This document shows positions 8,273 through 17,299 of a stretch of DNA of 64,000 nt, in pieces; positions within the stretch are counted from its first letter, which is position 1; each line of letters begins with the position of its first letter. The position numbers and the translations under genes are program-made. The DNA is from Verrucomicrobiota bacterium. Its GTDB lineage: Bacteria; Pseudomonadota; Gammaproteobacteria; Coxiellales; Coxiellaceae. Under the pieces are notes generated by a model that made no database searches, was not told where the DNA came from, and worked only from the letters and a program-made list of their open reading frames with translations. The stretch covers positions 111,588 to 175,587 of the forward strand of contig JABDDU010000001.1 in the NCBI GenBank assembly GCA_013287435.1, given 5' to 3'.

Positions 8273-8301
8273 TTGACAACAGCCATCCCCAGTCTTAGAG
8301 T
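8273..8301 (+). promoter_or_regulatory. Sigma-70 promoter of the cyo operon
   Basis: A perfect -35 TTGACA (8273-8278), a 17-base spacer and a -10 TAGAGT (8296-8301). The expected start lies about 33 bases upstream of the cyoA GTG. This is the best consensus promoter in the window. Confidence 0.65.
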
Positions 8302-8341
8302 CTCACTTACAATTTTTCCGTTCGTATGATAGGGATTCTCA

Positions 8342-9256
8342 GTGATCAAACTACGACATATTTTTTTAATGGGATGTACGCTTTTAATCACCGGATTATT
8401 ATCTGGTTGTCATTTCGCTATTCTCGATCCTAAAGGCGTTATCGCCGCAAGTGAAAAAAAATTATTTGTTGAAGCGATTTTATTAATGCTGGTTGTGGTT
8501 ATTCCCGTTATTTTAATGTCTTGGATTATTCCGTATCGTTATCGCGCAAGTAATACAAACGCGGTGTACAAACCGGATTGGTCGCACAGCACGATGATGG
8601 AAATTATTTGGTGGACCATTCCTTGCGTTATTATTTTAGTGTTATCCATATGGACATGGATTTATACGCATTCACTCGACCCTTATCGTCCATTGGCTGC
8701 AGATGAAAATACCGTGATGATCGATGCGATTGCATTGGATTGGAAATGGTTGTTTATCTATCCGCAGCAAGGCATTGCAACAGTCAATTATATGGAAATT
8801 CCCGTCAATAAACCCGTTCGGTTATTTATTACTTCGTCCAATGCACCGATGAATTCACTGGAAATTCCGCGTTTGGCTGGGCAAATTTATGCGATGACGG
8901 GCATGCAAACGAAATTAAATTTAATGGCAACATCAGAAGGTATTTACACGGGTTTATCAACGAATTTCAGCGGTAATGGATTTTCAGGGATGAATTTCAA
9001 AGTAAAAGTGACGTCGCAATCGAATTTTAATGCGTGGGTGAAGATGGCGTCGCACTCACCCAGCCGATTAACAACATCCGCTTACAATGAATTAGCCAAA
9101 CCCAGCGAAAATAATCCCGTGGAATATTTTTCATCTCCCCATCCTGGTTTATTTAGCGAAACGGTTATCAAGTATATGGGTCCGATGCCGGGAATGGTGT
9201 TGGGGTATGCAAGTACAGCGCAAGGCCGCGAGGCAGCACATAAGGCAACATCATGA
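8342..9256 (+). CDS. cyoA: Cytochrome bo3 ubiquinol oxidase subunit II
   Basis: A 304-aa lipoprotein subunit of the haem-copper ubiquinol oxidase. It starts with GTG. The signal peptide ends in a lipobox LLSGC (Cys23); a second membrane helix follows (about 43-63), then the cupredoxin domain ([25 protein letters not shown]). The CuA Cys ligands of cytochrome c oxidases are absent, as expected for a quinol oxidase. Length is close to E. coli CyoA (315). The stop overlaps the cyoB ATG by 4 bases. Confidence 0.95.
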   Translation: MIKLRHIFLMGCTLLITGLLSGCHFAILDPKGVIAASEKKLFVEAILLMLVVVIPVILMSWIIPYRYRASNTNAVYKPDWSHSTMMEIIWWTIPCVIILVLSIWTWIYTHSLDPYRPLAADENTVMIDAIALDWKWLFIYPQQGIATVNYMEIPVNKPVRLFITSSNAPMNSLEIPRLAGQIYAMTGMQTKLNLMATSEGIYTGLSTNFSGNGFSGMNFKVKVTSQSNFNAWVKMASHSPSRLTTSAYNELAKPSENNPVEYFSSPHPGLFSETVIKYMGPMPGMVLGYASTAQGREAAHKATS

Positions 9257-11301
9257 CACTGGATCAACTACTTTTTGGAAAATTAACGCTGCAATCTATC
9301 CCTTATGATAATCCCATCATTATGGGCGCTGGTGGCATAATGGGTTTGATCGCTTTACTTGTCTTAGGCCTAATTACCTATCATAAAAAATGGACGTATT
9401 TGTGGAAAGAATGGATTACCTCTATCGATCATAAAAAAATCGGCATTATGTATATTATTCTCTCTGGCGTGATGTTATTACGCGGATTTTCAGATGCAAT
9501 CATGATGCGCGCGCAACAAGCGATGGCGGATGGAAAACATTTAGGTTATTTACCACCGCAACATTTCGATCAGATTTTCACAGCGCATGGCGTCATTATG
9601 ATTTTCTTTGTCGCGATGCCGATGATGTTTGGTTTATTAAATATGGCCGTGCCATTGCAAATTGGTGCACGCGATGTGGCGTTTCCGTATTTAAATTCAT
9701 TGAGTTTATGGTTGACCGTTGTCGGCTCCATGCTCGTGAATATTTCGTTGATTGTCGGAAAATTTGCAGCAACGGGTTGGCTTGCGTATCCGCCATTATC
9801 AGGAATTGTTTATAGTCCAGGTGTCGGTGTTGATTATTATATTTGGGCGCTACAAATTGCTGGTGTAGGCAGTTTATTATCCGGCATTAATTTCATGGTG
9901 ACGATTTTAAAAATGCGCTGCCCCGGCATGACAATGATGAAAATGCCCGTGTTCACATGGACCGCATTGTGCGCGATGATTTTGGTTGCACTTGCATTTC
10001 CTGTTTTAACTGCCACATTGGGAATGTTATTTTTAGATCGCTTTTTTGACATGCATTTTTTTACCGCTGGGCACGGCGGAAACGCCATGATGTATATCAA
10101 TTTAATTTGGGCGTGGGGACATCCCGAAGTATATATTTTAATTCTGCCCGCGTTTGGTATTTTTTCTGAAGTCGTTGCCACTTTTTGTCGTAAAAAATTA
10201 TTTGGTTATACGTCGATGATTTATGCGACGGTGTCCATTACCCTTTTATCTTTTGTTGTTTGGCTGCATCACTTTTTTACGATGGGAGCGGGTGCGAATG
10301 TGAATGCTTTTTTCGGCATTGCAACGATGATTATCGCTATTCCAACCGGTGTAAAAATATTTAATTGGTTATTCACGATGTATCGTGGCCGCGTTACGTT
10401 TTCTGTTCCCATGTTGTGGACAATAGGATTTATTAGCACGTTTGCGATTGGTGGAATGACAGGTGTTGTGATGTCATTGCCGCCCGTTGATTTTCAATTG
10501 CATAACAGCGTATTTTTAGTCGCACATTTTCATAATGTAATTATCGGCGGTGTCGTATTTGGTTATTTTGCGGGCGTTACCTATTGGTTTCCAAAATTAT
10601 TTGGATTTACGTTGAATGAAAAATGGGGTAGACGTTCTTTCTGGTGTTGGCTAGTGGGTTTTTATGTGGCTTTTACGCCATTATATGCGCTCGGATTAAT
10701 GGGCATGACGCGTCGCTTAGATCATTACGCCGCAGGAAATGGTTGGCATCCTTTATTAATTATTGCAGCGATGGGGGCTGTTATTATTGGTATGGGCGTT
10801 GCATGCCAAGTGATTCAGGTCATTGTTAGTATCAGAGATCGCGAAAAAACACGTGTTTTAACGAGTGATCCATGGATTAATGGACGCACACTGGAATGGT
10901 CAATTCCTTGTCCTGCGCCATTTTATAATTTTGCAGTAACACCGACGGTTGATAGTCGCGATGCGTATTGGGAAATAAAAGAAAAACATTTACCGAATCC
11001 GAATTTACAACCGCAATCGCATTATGCCGATATTCACATGCCGCACAACACATCCGTTGGATTTATTATTGCGGTATTTAGCGGGATTTTTGGATTTGGA
11101 ATGGTGTGGCATATTTTTTGGATGATTGGATTGGGATTGTTTGGTGTTTTTGCAACTGTGATGGCGCGCACGTTTAATCAAAAGCTCGATTATTATTTAA
11201 AATCCGATGAGATTGTGAAATTAGAGAATGAACGGGTACGTGCACAAAGTGTGCCATCAATAAAAGTAAATAACGAGAATGAAGAATTGGTCTTGGTATG
11301 A
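9253..11301 (+). CDS. cyoB: Cytochrome bo3 ubiquinol oxidase subunit I
   Basis: A 682-aa catalytic subunit with about 15 membrane helices, binding haem b, haem o3 and CuB, reducing O2 while pumping protons. Signature motifs are [12 protein letters not shown] (haem b ligand region), [17 protein letters not shown] (the CuB His-Tyr pair), WLHHFFTMG (two further CuB His) and HFHNVIIGG (haem ligands). Length is slightly above E. coli CyoB (663). It is co-translated with cyoA and followed by a 105-bp spacer filled with short repeats before cyoC. No cyoE (haem O synthase) gene follows in this operon. Confidence 0.96.
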   Translation: MTLDQLLFGKLTLQSIPYDNPIIMGAGGIMGLIALLVLGLITYHKKWTYLWKEWITSIDHKKIGIMYIILSGVMLLRGFSDAIMMRAQQAMADGKHLGYLPPQHFDQIFTAHGVIMIFFVAMPMMFGLLNMAVPLQIGARDVAFPYLNSLSLWLTVVGSMLVNISLIVGKFAATGWLAYPPLSGIVYSPGVGVDYYIWALQIAGVGSLLSGINFMVTILKMRCPGMTMMKMPVFTWTALCAMILVALAFPVLTATLGMLFLDRFFDMHFFTAGHGGNAMMYINLIWAWGHPEVYILILPAFGIFSEVVATFCRKKLFGYTSMIYATVSITLLSFVVWLHHFFTMGAGANVNAFFGIATMIIAIPTGVKIFNWLFTMYRGRVTFSVPMLWTIGFISTFAIGGMTGVVMSLPPVDFQLHNSVFLVAHFHNVIIGGVVFGYFAGVTYWFPKLFGFTLNEKWGRRSFWCWLVGFYVAFTPLYALGLMGMTRRLDHYAAGNGWHPLLIIAAMGAVIIGMGVACQVIQVIVSIRDREKTRVLTSDPWINGRTLEWSIPCPAPFYNFAVTPTVDSRDAYWEIKEKHLPNPNLQPQSHYADIHMPHNTSVGFIIAVFSGIFGFGMVWHIFWMIGLGLFGVFATVMARTFNQKLDYYLKSDEIVKLENERVRAQSVPSIKVNNENEELVLV

Positions 11302-11388
11302 GTTATCAGTTATCTGTTATCAGTAAGATTTTAAATCGTGCCTCTGACACTGATTACTGATTACTGATTACTGATAACTAATAACAGA
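11302..11388. repeat. CAGTTATCAG-type repeat in the cyoB-cyoC spacer
   Basis: AGTTATCAGTTATCTGTTATCAG at the left, three ATTACTGATT-like units and ATAACTAATAACAG at the right can fold back on each other. It starts right after the cyoB stop and ends just before the cyoC ribosome-binding site. Confidence 0.65.
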
Positions 11389-11406
11389 CAACCCATTGAG
11401 GAAAAA

Positions 11407-12006
11407 ATGACAGCACTATCAACCACCGATCACCACGATCACCACCTTGATAATGACAGCATCGACGTATTTGGTTTTTGGATTTATATCATGACCGACT
11501 GCATTTTGTTTGCGACCTTATTCGCAGCATTTGCCGTATTACATACTAATTCTTTTACAGGGCCGACACTCAAGCAATTAATCAGTTTGCCTTACGTGTT
11601 AGGTGAAACGATGTTTTTATTAGCCAGTAGTTTTACGTATGGTCTTGCTATGTTGGGCGTTTATAAAAACAGTCGTGCACGTGCTTTATTTTGGCTGTTT
11701 GTTACTTTTGTTTTGGGATTATCTTTTGTTGTGATGGAAGTGCGTGAATTTATTCATTTGTATGCCGATGGCAATAGCTGGCATGTCAGCGCCGCGATAT
11801 CCTCATTTTTTACATTAGTAGGTACGCACGGAACACACGTTTCCATTGGTTTGATTTGGATGGCATTTATGATGTTTCAGCTTATAAAATACGGAACATC
11901 GCCTGCTGTTAATAAACGATTAACATATTTAGGCTTATTTTGGCACTTTTTAGATATCGTATGGATTTTTGTATTTACCATTGTTTATTTGATGAGTTCG
12001 ATTTAA
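11407..12006 (+). CDS. cyoC: Cytochrome bo3 ubiquinol oxidase subunit III
   Basis: A 199-aa, five-helix subunit of the bo3 oxidase (E. coli CyoC 204). Recognisable by DVFGFWIYIMTDCILFATLFAAF near the start and GTHGTHVSIGLIWM with a terminal FLDIVWIFVFTIVYLMSSI. The N-terminus is His/Asp-rich (DHHDHHLDND). GAGGAAAAA precedes the ATG as ribosome-binding site. It sits between two repeat-filled spacers in the cyo operon. Confidence 0.95.
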   Translation: MTALSTTDHHDHHLDNDSIDVFGFWIYIMTDCILFATLFAAFAVLHTNSFTGPTLKQLISLPYVLGETMFLLASSFTYGLAMLGVYKNSRARALFWLFVTFVLGLSFVVMEVREFIHLYADGNSWHVSAAISSFFTLVGTHGTHVSIGLIWMAFMMFQLIKYGTSPAVNKRLTYLGLFWHFLDIVWIFVFTIVYLMSSI

Positions 12007-12020
12007 AGAGTGTGAGTAAT

Positions 12021-12069
12021 CAGTGTCAGTGTCAGTACGAACTGACACTGATCACTGACACTGTTTTTT
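12021..12069 (+). terminator. Hairpin plus T-run between cyoC and cyoD
   Basis: CAGTGTCAGTGTCAGT, an ACGA loop, then ACTGACACTG-ATCACTGACACTG and seven T. It has the shape of an intrinsic terminator or attenuator but lies inside the cyo operon, 14 bases before the cyoD ATG; it is built from the same CAGTGTCAGT units as other spacers. It may reduce cyoD expression or protect the message end. Confidence 0.4.
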
Positions 12070-12082
12070 TAGGAAATTAATT

Positions 12083-12415
12083 ATGTCAGACCATTCAGTT
12101 CAAACCATGAAATACGGCGCAAAACCAAAAACATTAAAATCGTATTTAACGGGTTTATTTTTATCGTTGGTTTTCACCTTTATCGCATTTACTTTAATTG
12201 GAAAGCATTTATTAGGTGTTGAAGCTTCCTATATCACATTGACTGCTTTAGCGGTCGCGCAATTATTTGCACAAGTCATTTGTTTTCTTCGCTTAAACGT
12301 TTCTCAAGAAGGACAATGGAACACCATGCCTTTTATTTTCACTTTCGTGATCGTCGGCATATTGGTTGGCGGATCGTTGTGGATTATGTATAATTTAAAT
12401 GTAAATATGATGTAA
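12083..12415 (+). CDS. cyoD: Cytochrome bo3 ubiquinol oxidase subunit IV
   Basis: A 110-aa, three-helix subunit that helps CuB assembly in the bo3 complex (E. coli CyoD 109). Motifs: GLFLSLVFTFIAFTLIG, AVAQLFAQVICFLRLN and FVIVGILVGGSLWIMYNLN. AGGAAAT precedes the ATG. A family B foldback element inserted immediately after the stop; the TAA lies partly inside the duplicated target. This is the last cyo gene here, and the haem O synthase gene expected next in many genomes is missing. Confidence 0.93.
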   Translation: MSDHSVQTMKYGAKPKTLKSYLTGLFLSLVFTFIAFTLIGKHLLGVEASYITLTALAVAQLFAQVICFLRLNVSQEGQWNTMPFIFTFVIVGILVGGSLWIMYNLNVNMM

Positions 12416-12422
12416 ATTACAT

Positions 12423-12617
12423 CTTTGTACACGACTATTTTTAATAACGCCACTGAAACAGTAGCTGAAGGAGATGACGTAGTCATCGACTGAGGCATTT
12501 TGCAGAAAATACACGCTAAGTGGTAGCTTACTGCAAAGCGCCTCAGTCGGTTTGCTACGCAAACCTTCTTCAGCTACTGTATCTCTGCGTTATTTGAAAC
12601 TTTTGTCGTGTACAAAG
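12423..12617. mobile_element. Family B foldback element (195 bp) with 9-bp target duplication
   Basis: Perfect 13-bp terminal inverted repeats CTTTGTACACGAC / GTCGTGTACAAAG, with further matched blocks inward (AATAACGC, ACAGTAGCTGAAG, GACTGAGGC). It is flanked on both sides by AAATTACAT (12414-12422 and 12618-12626), a 9-bp target-site duplication. It contains no credible gene, so it must be mobilised in trans. Confidence 0.82.
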
Positions 12618-12678
12618 AAATTACATACAAACAGAAAAACGGACCTACTGGAAAGATGCTGAATATAAACGGAGAAGT

Positions 12679-13221
12679 ATGATGAGTTTGTCAAAGTCCT
12701 TACTACTTGGTGCAACAGTGTTTGTCATCATGATCGTTACAAATGTTGTTTATGCGACAGTATCAACTACTTCTATCGCAGTGACGCCAGCTGAAATAAG
12801 CACGTTAGCAACAGTTGCCGCTATCGATAAAAATGAAATTTTATTGGGTGATATTGCGTTACACAAAAAAATTACGCCCGGTATCGCAGCGTTAGCACAG
12901 CTGATGATTGATCAACATGGCGCTAATTTGACTCAGATTCTTGAAATGGCAAATCAATTGCATGCATTACCATTAATAAGCACCACCGCCATGGAACTCA
13001 CAGCAGAAGGCAATAAAGCGATGGTTACACTCGGTGCATTGCAAGGAAAGCAATTTGATCAGGCCTATGTTAATGCCATGGTGAGTGGTCATGAAGACGC
13101 TTTAAAATTAATTGATCAACATCTCATGAAAACAGCGCAATCACCAGAAATAAAGAAATTTATGATGGACACGAGAGCGGCTGTTGTTATGCATTTGGCT
13201 GCAGCGAAGAAGTTACAATAA
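12679..13221 (+). CDS. Exported DUF4142 (ferritin-like) protein
   Basis: A 180-aa protein with a signal peptide or N-terminal anchor (residues 1-26, ending VVYA) and a DUF4142 domain, a predicted four-helix ferritin-like fold. Typical pattern: ATVAAIDKNEILLGDIALHK, MIDQHGANL, GHEDALKLIDQH. The family is periplasmic or outer-membrane and its role is unsettled. GGAG precedes the first of two adjacent ATG codons; either may be used. It follows the cyo operon across the family B element, so it is probably transcribed separately. Confidence 0.8.
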   Translation: MMSLSKSLLLGATVFVIMIVTNVVYATVSTTSIAVTPAEISTLATVAAIDKNEILLGDIALHKKITPGIAALAQLMIDQHGANLTQILEMANQLHALPLISTTAMELTAEGNKAMVTLGALQGKQFDQAYVNAMVSGHEDALKLIDQHLMKTAQSPEIKKFMMDTRAAVVMHLAAAKKLQ

Positions 13222-13245
13222 ATTATTACCTGAGGCTGAGCTGTT

Positions 13246-13420
13246 GTAACAGATCAGGCCTCGTTGTTTGATTTAGTAAAACGTCGAGTTTGAGATGATT
13301 TTTTGTAGTAAATTGAGTTGAAAGCGCAGGTGTACTTGATCGTACATCGAGCATTTCAACGAGATTTACTGCAAAAAAGCATCCAAAATCGGCGTTTCTA
13401 TCTACGGAGTGATCTGTTAC
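13246..13420 (+). mobile_element. Family A foldback element, copy 1
   Basis: 175 bp bounded by GTAACAGATCA and TGATCTGTTAC. The two halves are imperfect complements meeting at GTGTACTTGATCGTACA. No flanking duplication is seen. The left flank carries TGAGCTGTT, the inverted end of a second subfamily (GTAACAGCTCA), so this site may have had an earlier insertion. Confidence 0.8.
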
Positions 13421-13436
13421 CTCACCCACGCTCACC

Positions 13437-16151
13437 CTATTTCCGCGCTTCCATAAACTTTTCAAGCTCACCAGCCGGCAATGGTTTTGAAAAGTAATAC
13501 CCTTGTATTTCATCACACTGATTTTTTACCAGTAATTCATATTGATTTTTTGTTTCAACGCCTTCCGCAATTAATCGAAGCTGCATTCTCTTGGCAATAG
13601 CGATAATGGCAAGCAGAACTGAATCATTGAATTCGGGTTGATCAATTTGATCGATAAACGATTTATCTATTTTTAAATAAGAAATATGTAATTTGCTTAG
13701 GTAATTAAGATTAGAATAACCGGTACCAAAATCATCAATCGCAATTTTAACACCGAGATTACTTAATTGATTTAATTTATCAAACACTTTTTCTTCTAAT
13801 AAAAAAAGACCTTCTGTGATTTCAATAATAATTTTTCGAGTGTCAACATGGTAATGTAGTATGGTCTGATTAAAATGCTGCACAAACCCTTCATCCAGTA
13901 ATTGTTTTGCTGACACATTGATACTCACAATGAAATCACCCCCATTGAGTTTTTGCCATACCTGTTGCTGTGCGATTGCCGTTTCCATCACCCAACGCCC
14001 AATCGTGGTCATTAAACCAATATCTTCTGCAATAGGGATAAATTCAGCGGGAGAAACAAAACCCATTTTTTTATTATTCCACCGAATTAATGCCTCTGCC
14101 TTTTTAAATTGATTATCCGGAATGGAATAAATAGGCTGATAAAATAATGCAAATTCATTGTTTTTAACGGCGTTATGTAATTCATTCTCAATTTCAACAC
14201 GACGCGTCATGGTTTTATTGAGTGAATTCGTAAAATGACAAATGCGATTTCTACCTGCAAATTTTGCTTGATACATCGCAATATCTGCATTTCGAATCAA
14301 TGTTTCTGCGTTAGTGCCGCACTCAGGAAATTTGACAACGCCAATGCTGGCACTGACATTAAATTCATGGTCAGAGTGCACATATTTTTTTTGACAAACC
14401 TCTAGGATTTTTTTTGAAATAACCGTTAAATCGTCTATACTGCGAACGTTATTCACTAAAATAATAAATTCATCACCACCGATACGTGAAACGATATCTT
14501 TTTTTTCAACATTTTCTTGCAGACGTTTTCCGAAAAGACGTAATAATTCATCACCGACACCGTGCCCGAGTGTGTCATTGATATTTTTAAATCGATCAAT
14601 GTCGATAAATAATAAAGCAAAATTTTCGTGGCTGATACCCACTCTTTTGATGCAGTAATGAATCGCATCTTCTAAATATGCTTTATTGGGCAATCCTGTT
14701 AATGTATCGTGTACCGCTTTATATTTCAGGATTCCTTCGAGCTCTTTGTTTTTGGTAATATCATTGATAATACTGACAAAATGCGAAATTTTTTCTTGAT
14801 CTTTTTCATACACGGGATCAATCGTAATTTCTAACCACACCATTTTGTTATTCACCATGCAATGTTGAGTTAAAACACCCCGTTTTTCCGAATTAAAAAT
14901 AGTTAAAAATTTTTCCCGTTCATTCGAAAACTCTTCAAGACAGTGTAAAAATGGTTTTTGTAATATATCTGATTCTGACAGATGTAATAAGCGAAGGCTC
15001 GCGGGGTTTAAATAAGTAATTAAAAATTCAGGGCTGTTTTCAATTAGAATAATACCGTGTGTGCTGGCTACAATAGCGCGATTGTTTAAACGCAGCGTTT
15101 CTTCTTGTTTTCTTTTTTCGGTAACATCAATTAAAATCCCCACGTAATGACTTGCTTGTTTGTGCCCTTTGTTTGTTTTTGCAGTATGCCAATCACTATG
15201 GGTATTGGTTTCTTCCACCAATTTTTTTGAATAATGAAACGTATCTGTATCATCGATAACCGGTGCTAAATGGAGTTCAGCATAAAATGGCTGTTTGTTT
15301 TTGTGATAACACGGTATTTCTATTTTCACTTGACGGCGATGATTAATCACATCGGTAATATGCTCCAAATGTTCTGGGCTAACAAAAAGTGAAAATTCTT
15401 TGCCTTGCGCTTCAGTCAAAGTATACCCGCTCATTTCTGTAAACGCTGGATTGACTGAAATCATTTTGTTTTTATTGGCGGTGTTTAAATCGATAATGAT
15501 AATACCCTGGGGACTCGCTTCAATGGCGCGTTTATTCAAACGCAATATTTCATCTATTTTCCTACTTTGTGTGACATCACGATTACTCCAAACACGACCA
15601 ATCGTTTCGCCATCAATTTTTAGCGGAAACGTGAAGCGTTCTAAAATTTTTCCATTTTTAAAGTGCGCATCAGGCACTCTTCCTTGCGCTTCAGGATCCT
15701 TATAAATGCTGATGGTATTGTTATAAAATTCTTCAGGATTTGCTAAAACCGTGAGTGGATAGGAAGCCAAGGCTTTTTGGTCATCCCTATTTTCTAATAG
15801 GTGACGTGGAACCCCCCATACCGCGATAAATTTTTCATTATACTCAAGAATTTTTCCTTCATTGCTAACGACTAAAATACCATCATTGGTCGACTCTAAC
15901 ACACCGCGTACCAATGCTAACGATCGTTCTATTTCTGCGATATTTTTTCGAGGCACTTTGATCGGATTATTTTTCCGTAACAGCTTTTTATTTTTTTCTT
16001 TCCACCGCTTAAAATGAGTAATAACATACTGATTTTTCTTGTCTGAGCTCAGGGCGCGTTGGACTTGTTCCAACGTGGGTGTGACGTCAGCATCGAGTAT
16101 CGTATTAATGACTTTTTCAACTGCGTCATAGCTGATTTTTTGAGATGCCAT
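13437..16151 (-). CDS. KfrA_N-PAS-GGDEF-EAL cyclic-di-GMP regulator
   Basis: 904 aa from the ATG at 16151, which has an AAGGAGGG ribosome-binding site; the frame extends upstream only into a repeat element. Order: an N-terminal KfrA_N-like DNA-binding domain (about 1-58), three PAS/PAC sensor domains (about 60-180, 195-345, 350-465), a GGDEF domain with intact RIGGDEF (about 557) and an EAL domain with intact EALIRW (about 686). Both catalytic signatures are present, so synthesis and hydrolysis of c-di-GMP are both possible. The inhibitory RxxD site before GGDEF is absent (EKKD). No membrane segment is seen, so the protein is cytosolic. KfrA_N is assigned from pattern alone. Confidence 0.85.
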   Translation of the reverse strand: MASQKISYDAVEKVINTILDADVTPTLEQVQRALSSDKKNQYVITHFKRWKEKNKKLLRKNNPIKVPRKNIAEIERSLALVRGVLESTNDGILVVSNEGKILEYNEKFIAVWGVPRHLLENRDDQKALASYPLTVLANPEEFYNNTISIYKDPEAQGRVPDAHFKNGKILERFTFPLKIDGETIGRVWSNRDVTQSRKIDEILRLNKRAIEASPQGIIIIDLNTANKNKMISVNPAFTEMSGYTLTEAQGKEFSLFVSPEHLEHITDVINHRRQVKIEIPCYHKNKQPFYAELHLAPVIDDTDTFHYSKKLVEETNTHSDWHTAKTNKGHKQASHYVGILIDVTEKRKQEETLRLNNRAIVASTHGIILIENSPEFLITYLNPASLRLLHLSESDILQKPFLHCLEEFSNEREKFLTIFNSEKRGVLTQHCMVNNKMVWLEITIDPVYEKDQEKISHFVSIINDITKNKELEGILKYKAVHDTLTGLPNKAYLEDAIHYCIKRVGISHENFALLFIDIDRFKNINDTLGHGVGDELLRLFGKRLQENVEKKDIVSRIGGDEFIILVNNVRSIDDLTVISKKILEVCQKKYVHSDHEFNVSASIGVVKFPECGTNAETLIRNADIAMYQAKFAGRNRICHFTNSLNKTMTRRVEIENELHNAVKNNEFALFYQPIYSIPDNQFKKAEALIRWNNKKMGFVSPAEFIPIAEDIGLMTTIGRWVMETAIAQQQVWQKLNGGDFIVSINVSAKQLLDEGFVQHFNQTILHYHVDTRKIIIEITEGLFLLEEKVFDKLNQLSNLGVKIAIDDFGTGYSNLNYLSKLHISYLKIDKSFIDQIDQPEFNDSVLLAIIAIAKRMQLRLIAEGVETKNQYELLVKNQCDEIQGYYFSKPLPAGELEKFMEARK

Positions 16152-16184
16152 TGCAACCCTCCTTGTGCCTAATGATGAGACTTG

Positions 16185-16359
16185 GTAACAGATCACTCCG
16201 TAGATAGAAACGCCGATTTTGGATGCTTTTTTGCAGTAAATCTCGTTGAAATGCTCGATGTACGATCAAGTACACCTGCGCTTTCAACTCAATTTACTAC
16301 AAAAAATCATCTCAAACTCGACGTTTTACTAAATCAGACAACGAGGCCTGATCTGTTAC
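16185..16359 (-). mobile_element. Family A foldback element, copy 2, with target duplication
   Basis: 175 bp, bounded by GTAACAGATCA and TGATCTGTTAC, in the opposite orientation to copy 1. TGAGACTTG flanks both ends (16176-16184 and 16360-16368), a target duplication of 8-9 bp. It lies between the diiron-protein stop and the start of the GGDEF-EAL gene, so it may carry or block that gene's promoter. Confidence 0.88.
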
Positions 16360-16383
16360 TGAGACTTGTGATTCACATTCCAC

Positions 16384-17088
16384 TCAAAACACCACAGTTA
16401 TATCATCACTCACTATTTCATATTTTTTGTCGCATACCGAGTTTTTATTTATTAAAAATAAGACACGATGCAACATTTCTTCCATCATTACCCAGCCTCG
16501 CTCAATGACGGTGTGTAACCGTTGATACGTAGAAGGGGAGTGATCTTTGAGTAATTCAATATCTATCGCACTGTGTTTTTCATCCGCTTCGACATGCAAT
16601 TTAATGTAACATTCAACCGAATTTCCAGAAAAAATACCCTGTTGATAAGCCCACGGGTAGAAAAAATCGCCGCTGGTTTCTAGCACCAAATGCATCAAAG
16701 CCATTTTTTCAATATTATCCAACACAATCATTTTGTGAATAAACCATGTTGAAATAGCGTCTATAATCGGATCACGCATGATGGTGCGTTCTGGAGAGAG
16801 TTGAGCTGATATCATTTCATCATGTCCGATTTCTTCTTTTAAATGTTGCGCACTCATTTTTTTATGCAATTCGTCGTGAGTCATTGCGCGTCGGGTATAA
16901 ACAATTGTTTGAAATTCAGCGGCAAATAGTTCCTTGAAAGTCAAAAAAATTTCTTGTTGTTTTGCCGATAATTTTTTAAAATTGAGTAGTTTTTGAAACA
17001 AGGGATGTTGTTTAAAACGCTCTAAATAGGCATTATTTTCCGATAATAAATTTTCAACCGCCCGGCAATTTTTTTCTGATGTTTTCAT
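16384..17088 (-). CDS. Haem-oxygenase-like diiron (TENA/PqqC-fold) protein
   Basis: 234 aa from the ATG at 17088 (MKTSEKNC). Longer in-frame starts exist at 17124 and inside the neighbouring repeat, but the pre-insertion sequence shows that ATG 17088 overlapped the stop of the upstream gene (ATGA). The protein is all-helical, with metal-ligand-like spacing: Glu in AAEFQTIVY, EEIGHDE, Glu in LVLETSGDFF, and HVEADEKHSAID. This resembles the haem-oxygenase-like diiron oxidase/oxygenase (HDO) superfamily, which includes PqqC, TenA and chlamydial CADD. Its coupling to a nucleotidyltransferase and closeness to a halogenase suggest a small-molecule pathway. Substrate unknown. Confidence 0.68.
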   Translation of the reverse strand: MKTSEKNCRAVENLLSENNAYLERFKQHPLFQKLLNFKKLSAKQQEIFLTFKELFAAEFQTIVYTRRAMTHDELHKKMSAQHLKEEIGHDEMISAQLSPERTIMRDPIIDAISTWFIHKMIVLDNIEKMALMHLVLETSGDFFYPWAYQQGIFSGNSVECYIKLHVEADEKHSAIDIELLKDHSPSTYQRLHTVIERGWVMMEEMLHRVLFLINKNSVCDKKYEIVSDDITVVF

Positions 17089-17124
17089 TGAGTGTGTATG
17101 AGGTATTGTATAGTTCCTGCCCAT

Positions 17125-17299
17125 GTAACAGATCACTCCGTAGATAGAAACGCCGATTTTGGATGCTTTTTTGCAGTAAATCTCGTCGAAATGCTCGATG
17201 TACGATCAAGTACACCTGCGCTTTCAACTCAATTTACTACAAAAAATCATCTCAAACTCGACGTTTTACTAAATCAGACAACGAGGCCTGATCTGTTAC
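17125..17299 (-). mobile_element. Family A foldback element, copy 3, with target duplication
   Basis: 175 bp, nearly identical to copy 2. CTGCCCAT flanks both ends (17117-17124 and 17300-17307). Removing the element and one target copy restores a 4-base ATGA overlap between the two adjacent genes. The element now provides the last seven codons and stop of the upstream gene. Confidence 0.9.

Noticed and set aside
13226..13516. An apparent 96-codon frame, and its counterparts near 16182-16508, 17092-17379 and 34161-34379, that share the peptide core [10 protein letters not shown]
   Set aside because: These frames run through the family A foldback elements and repeat only because the element repeats. 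They have no ribosome-binding site and each ends in unrelated flanking sequence.
16152..16196. Longer N-terminus of the GGDEF-EAL protein starting in the repeat
   Set aside because: The ATG at 16151 has a perfect AAGGAGGG ribosome-binding site, while the upstream start has none and lies in the element.
17089..17136. Longer N-terminus of the diiron protein beginning in the repeat (MICYMGRNY...)
   Set aside because: The first residues are encoded by the inserted element, and the reconstructed ancestral site shows that the ATG at 17088 overlapped the upstream stop.
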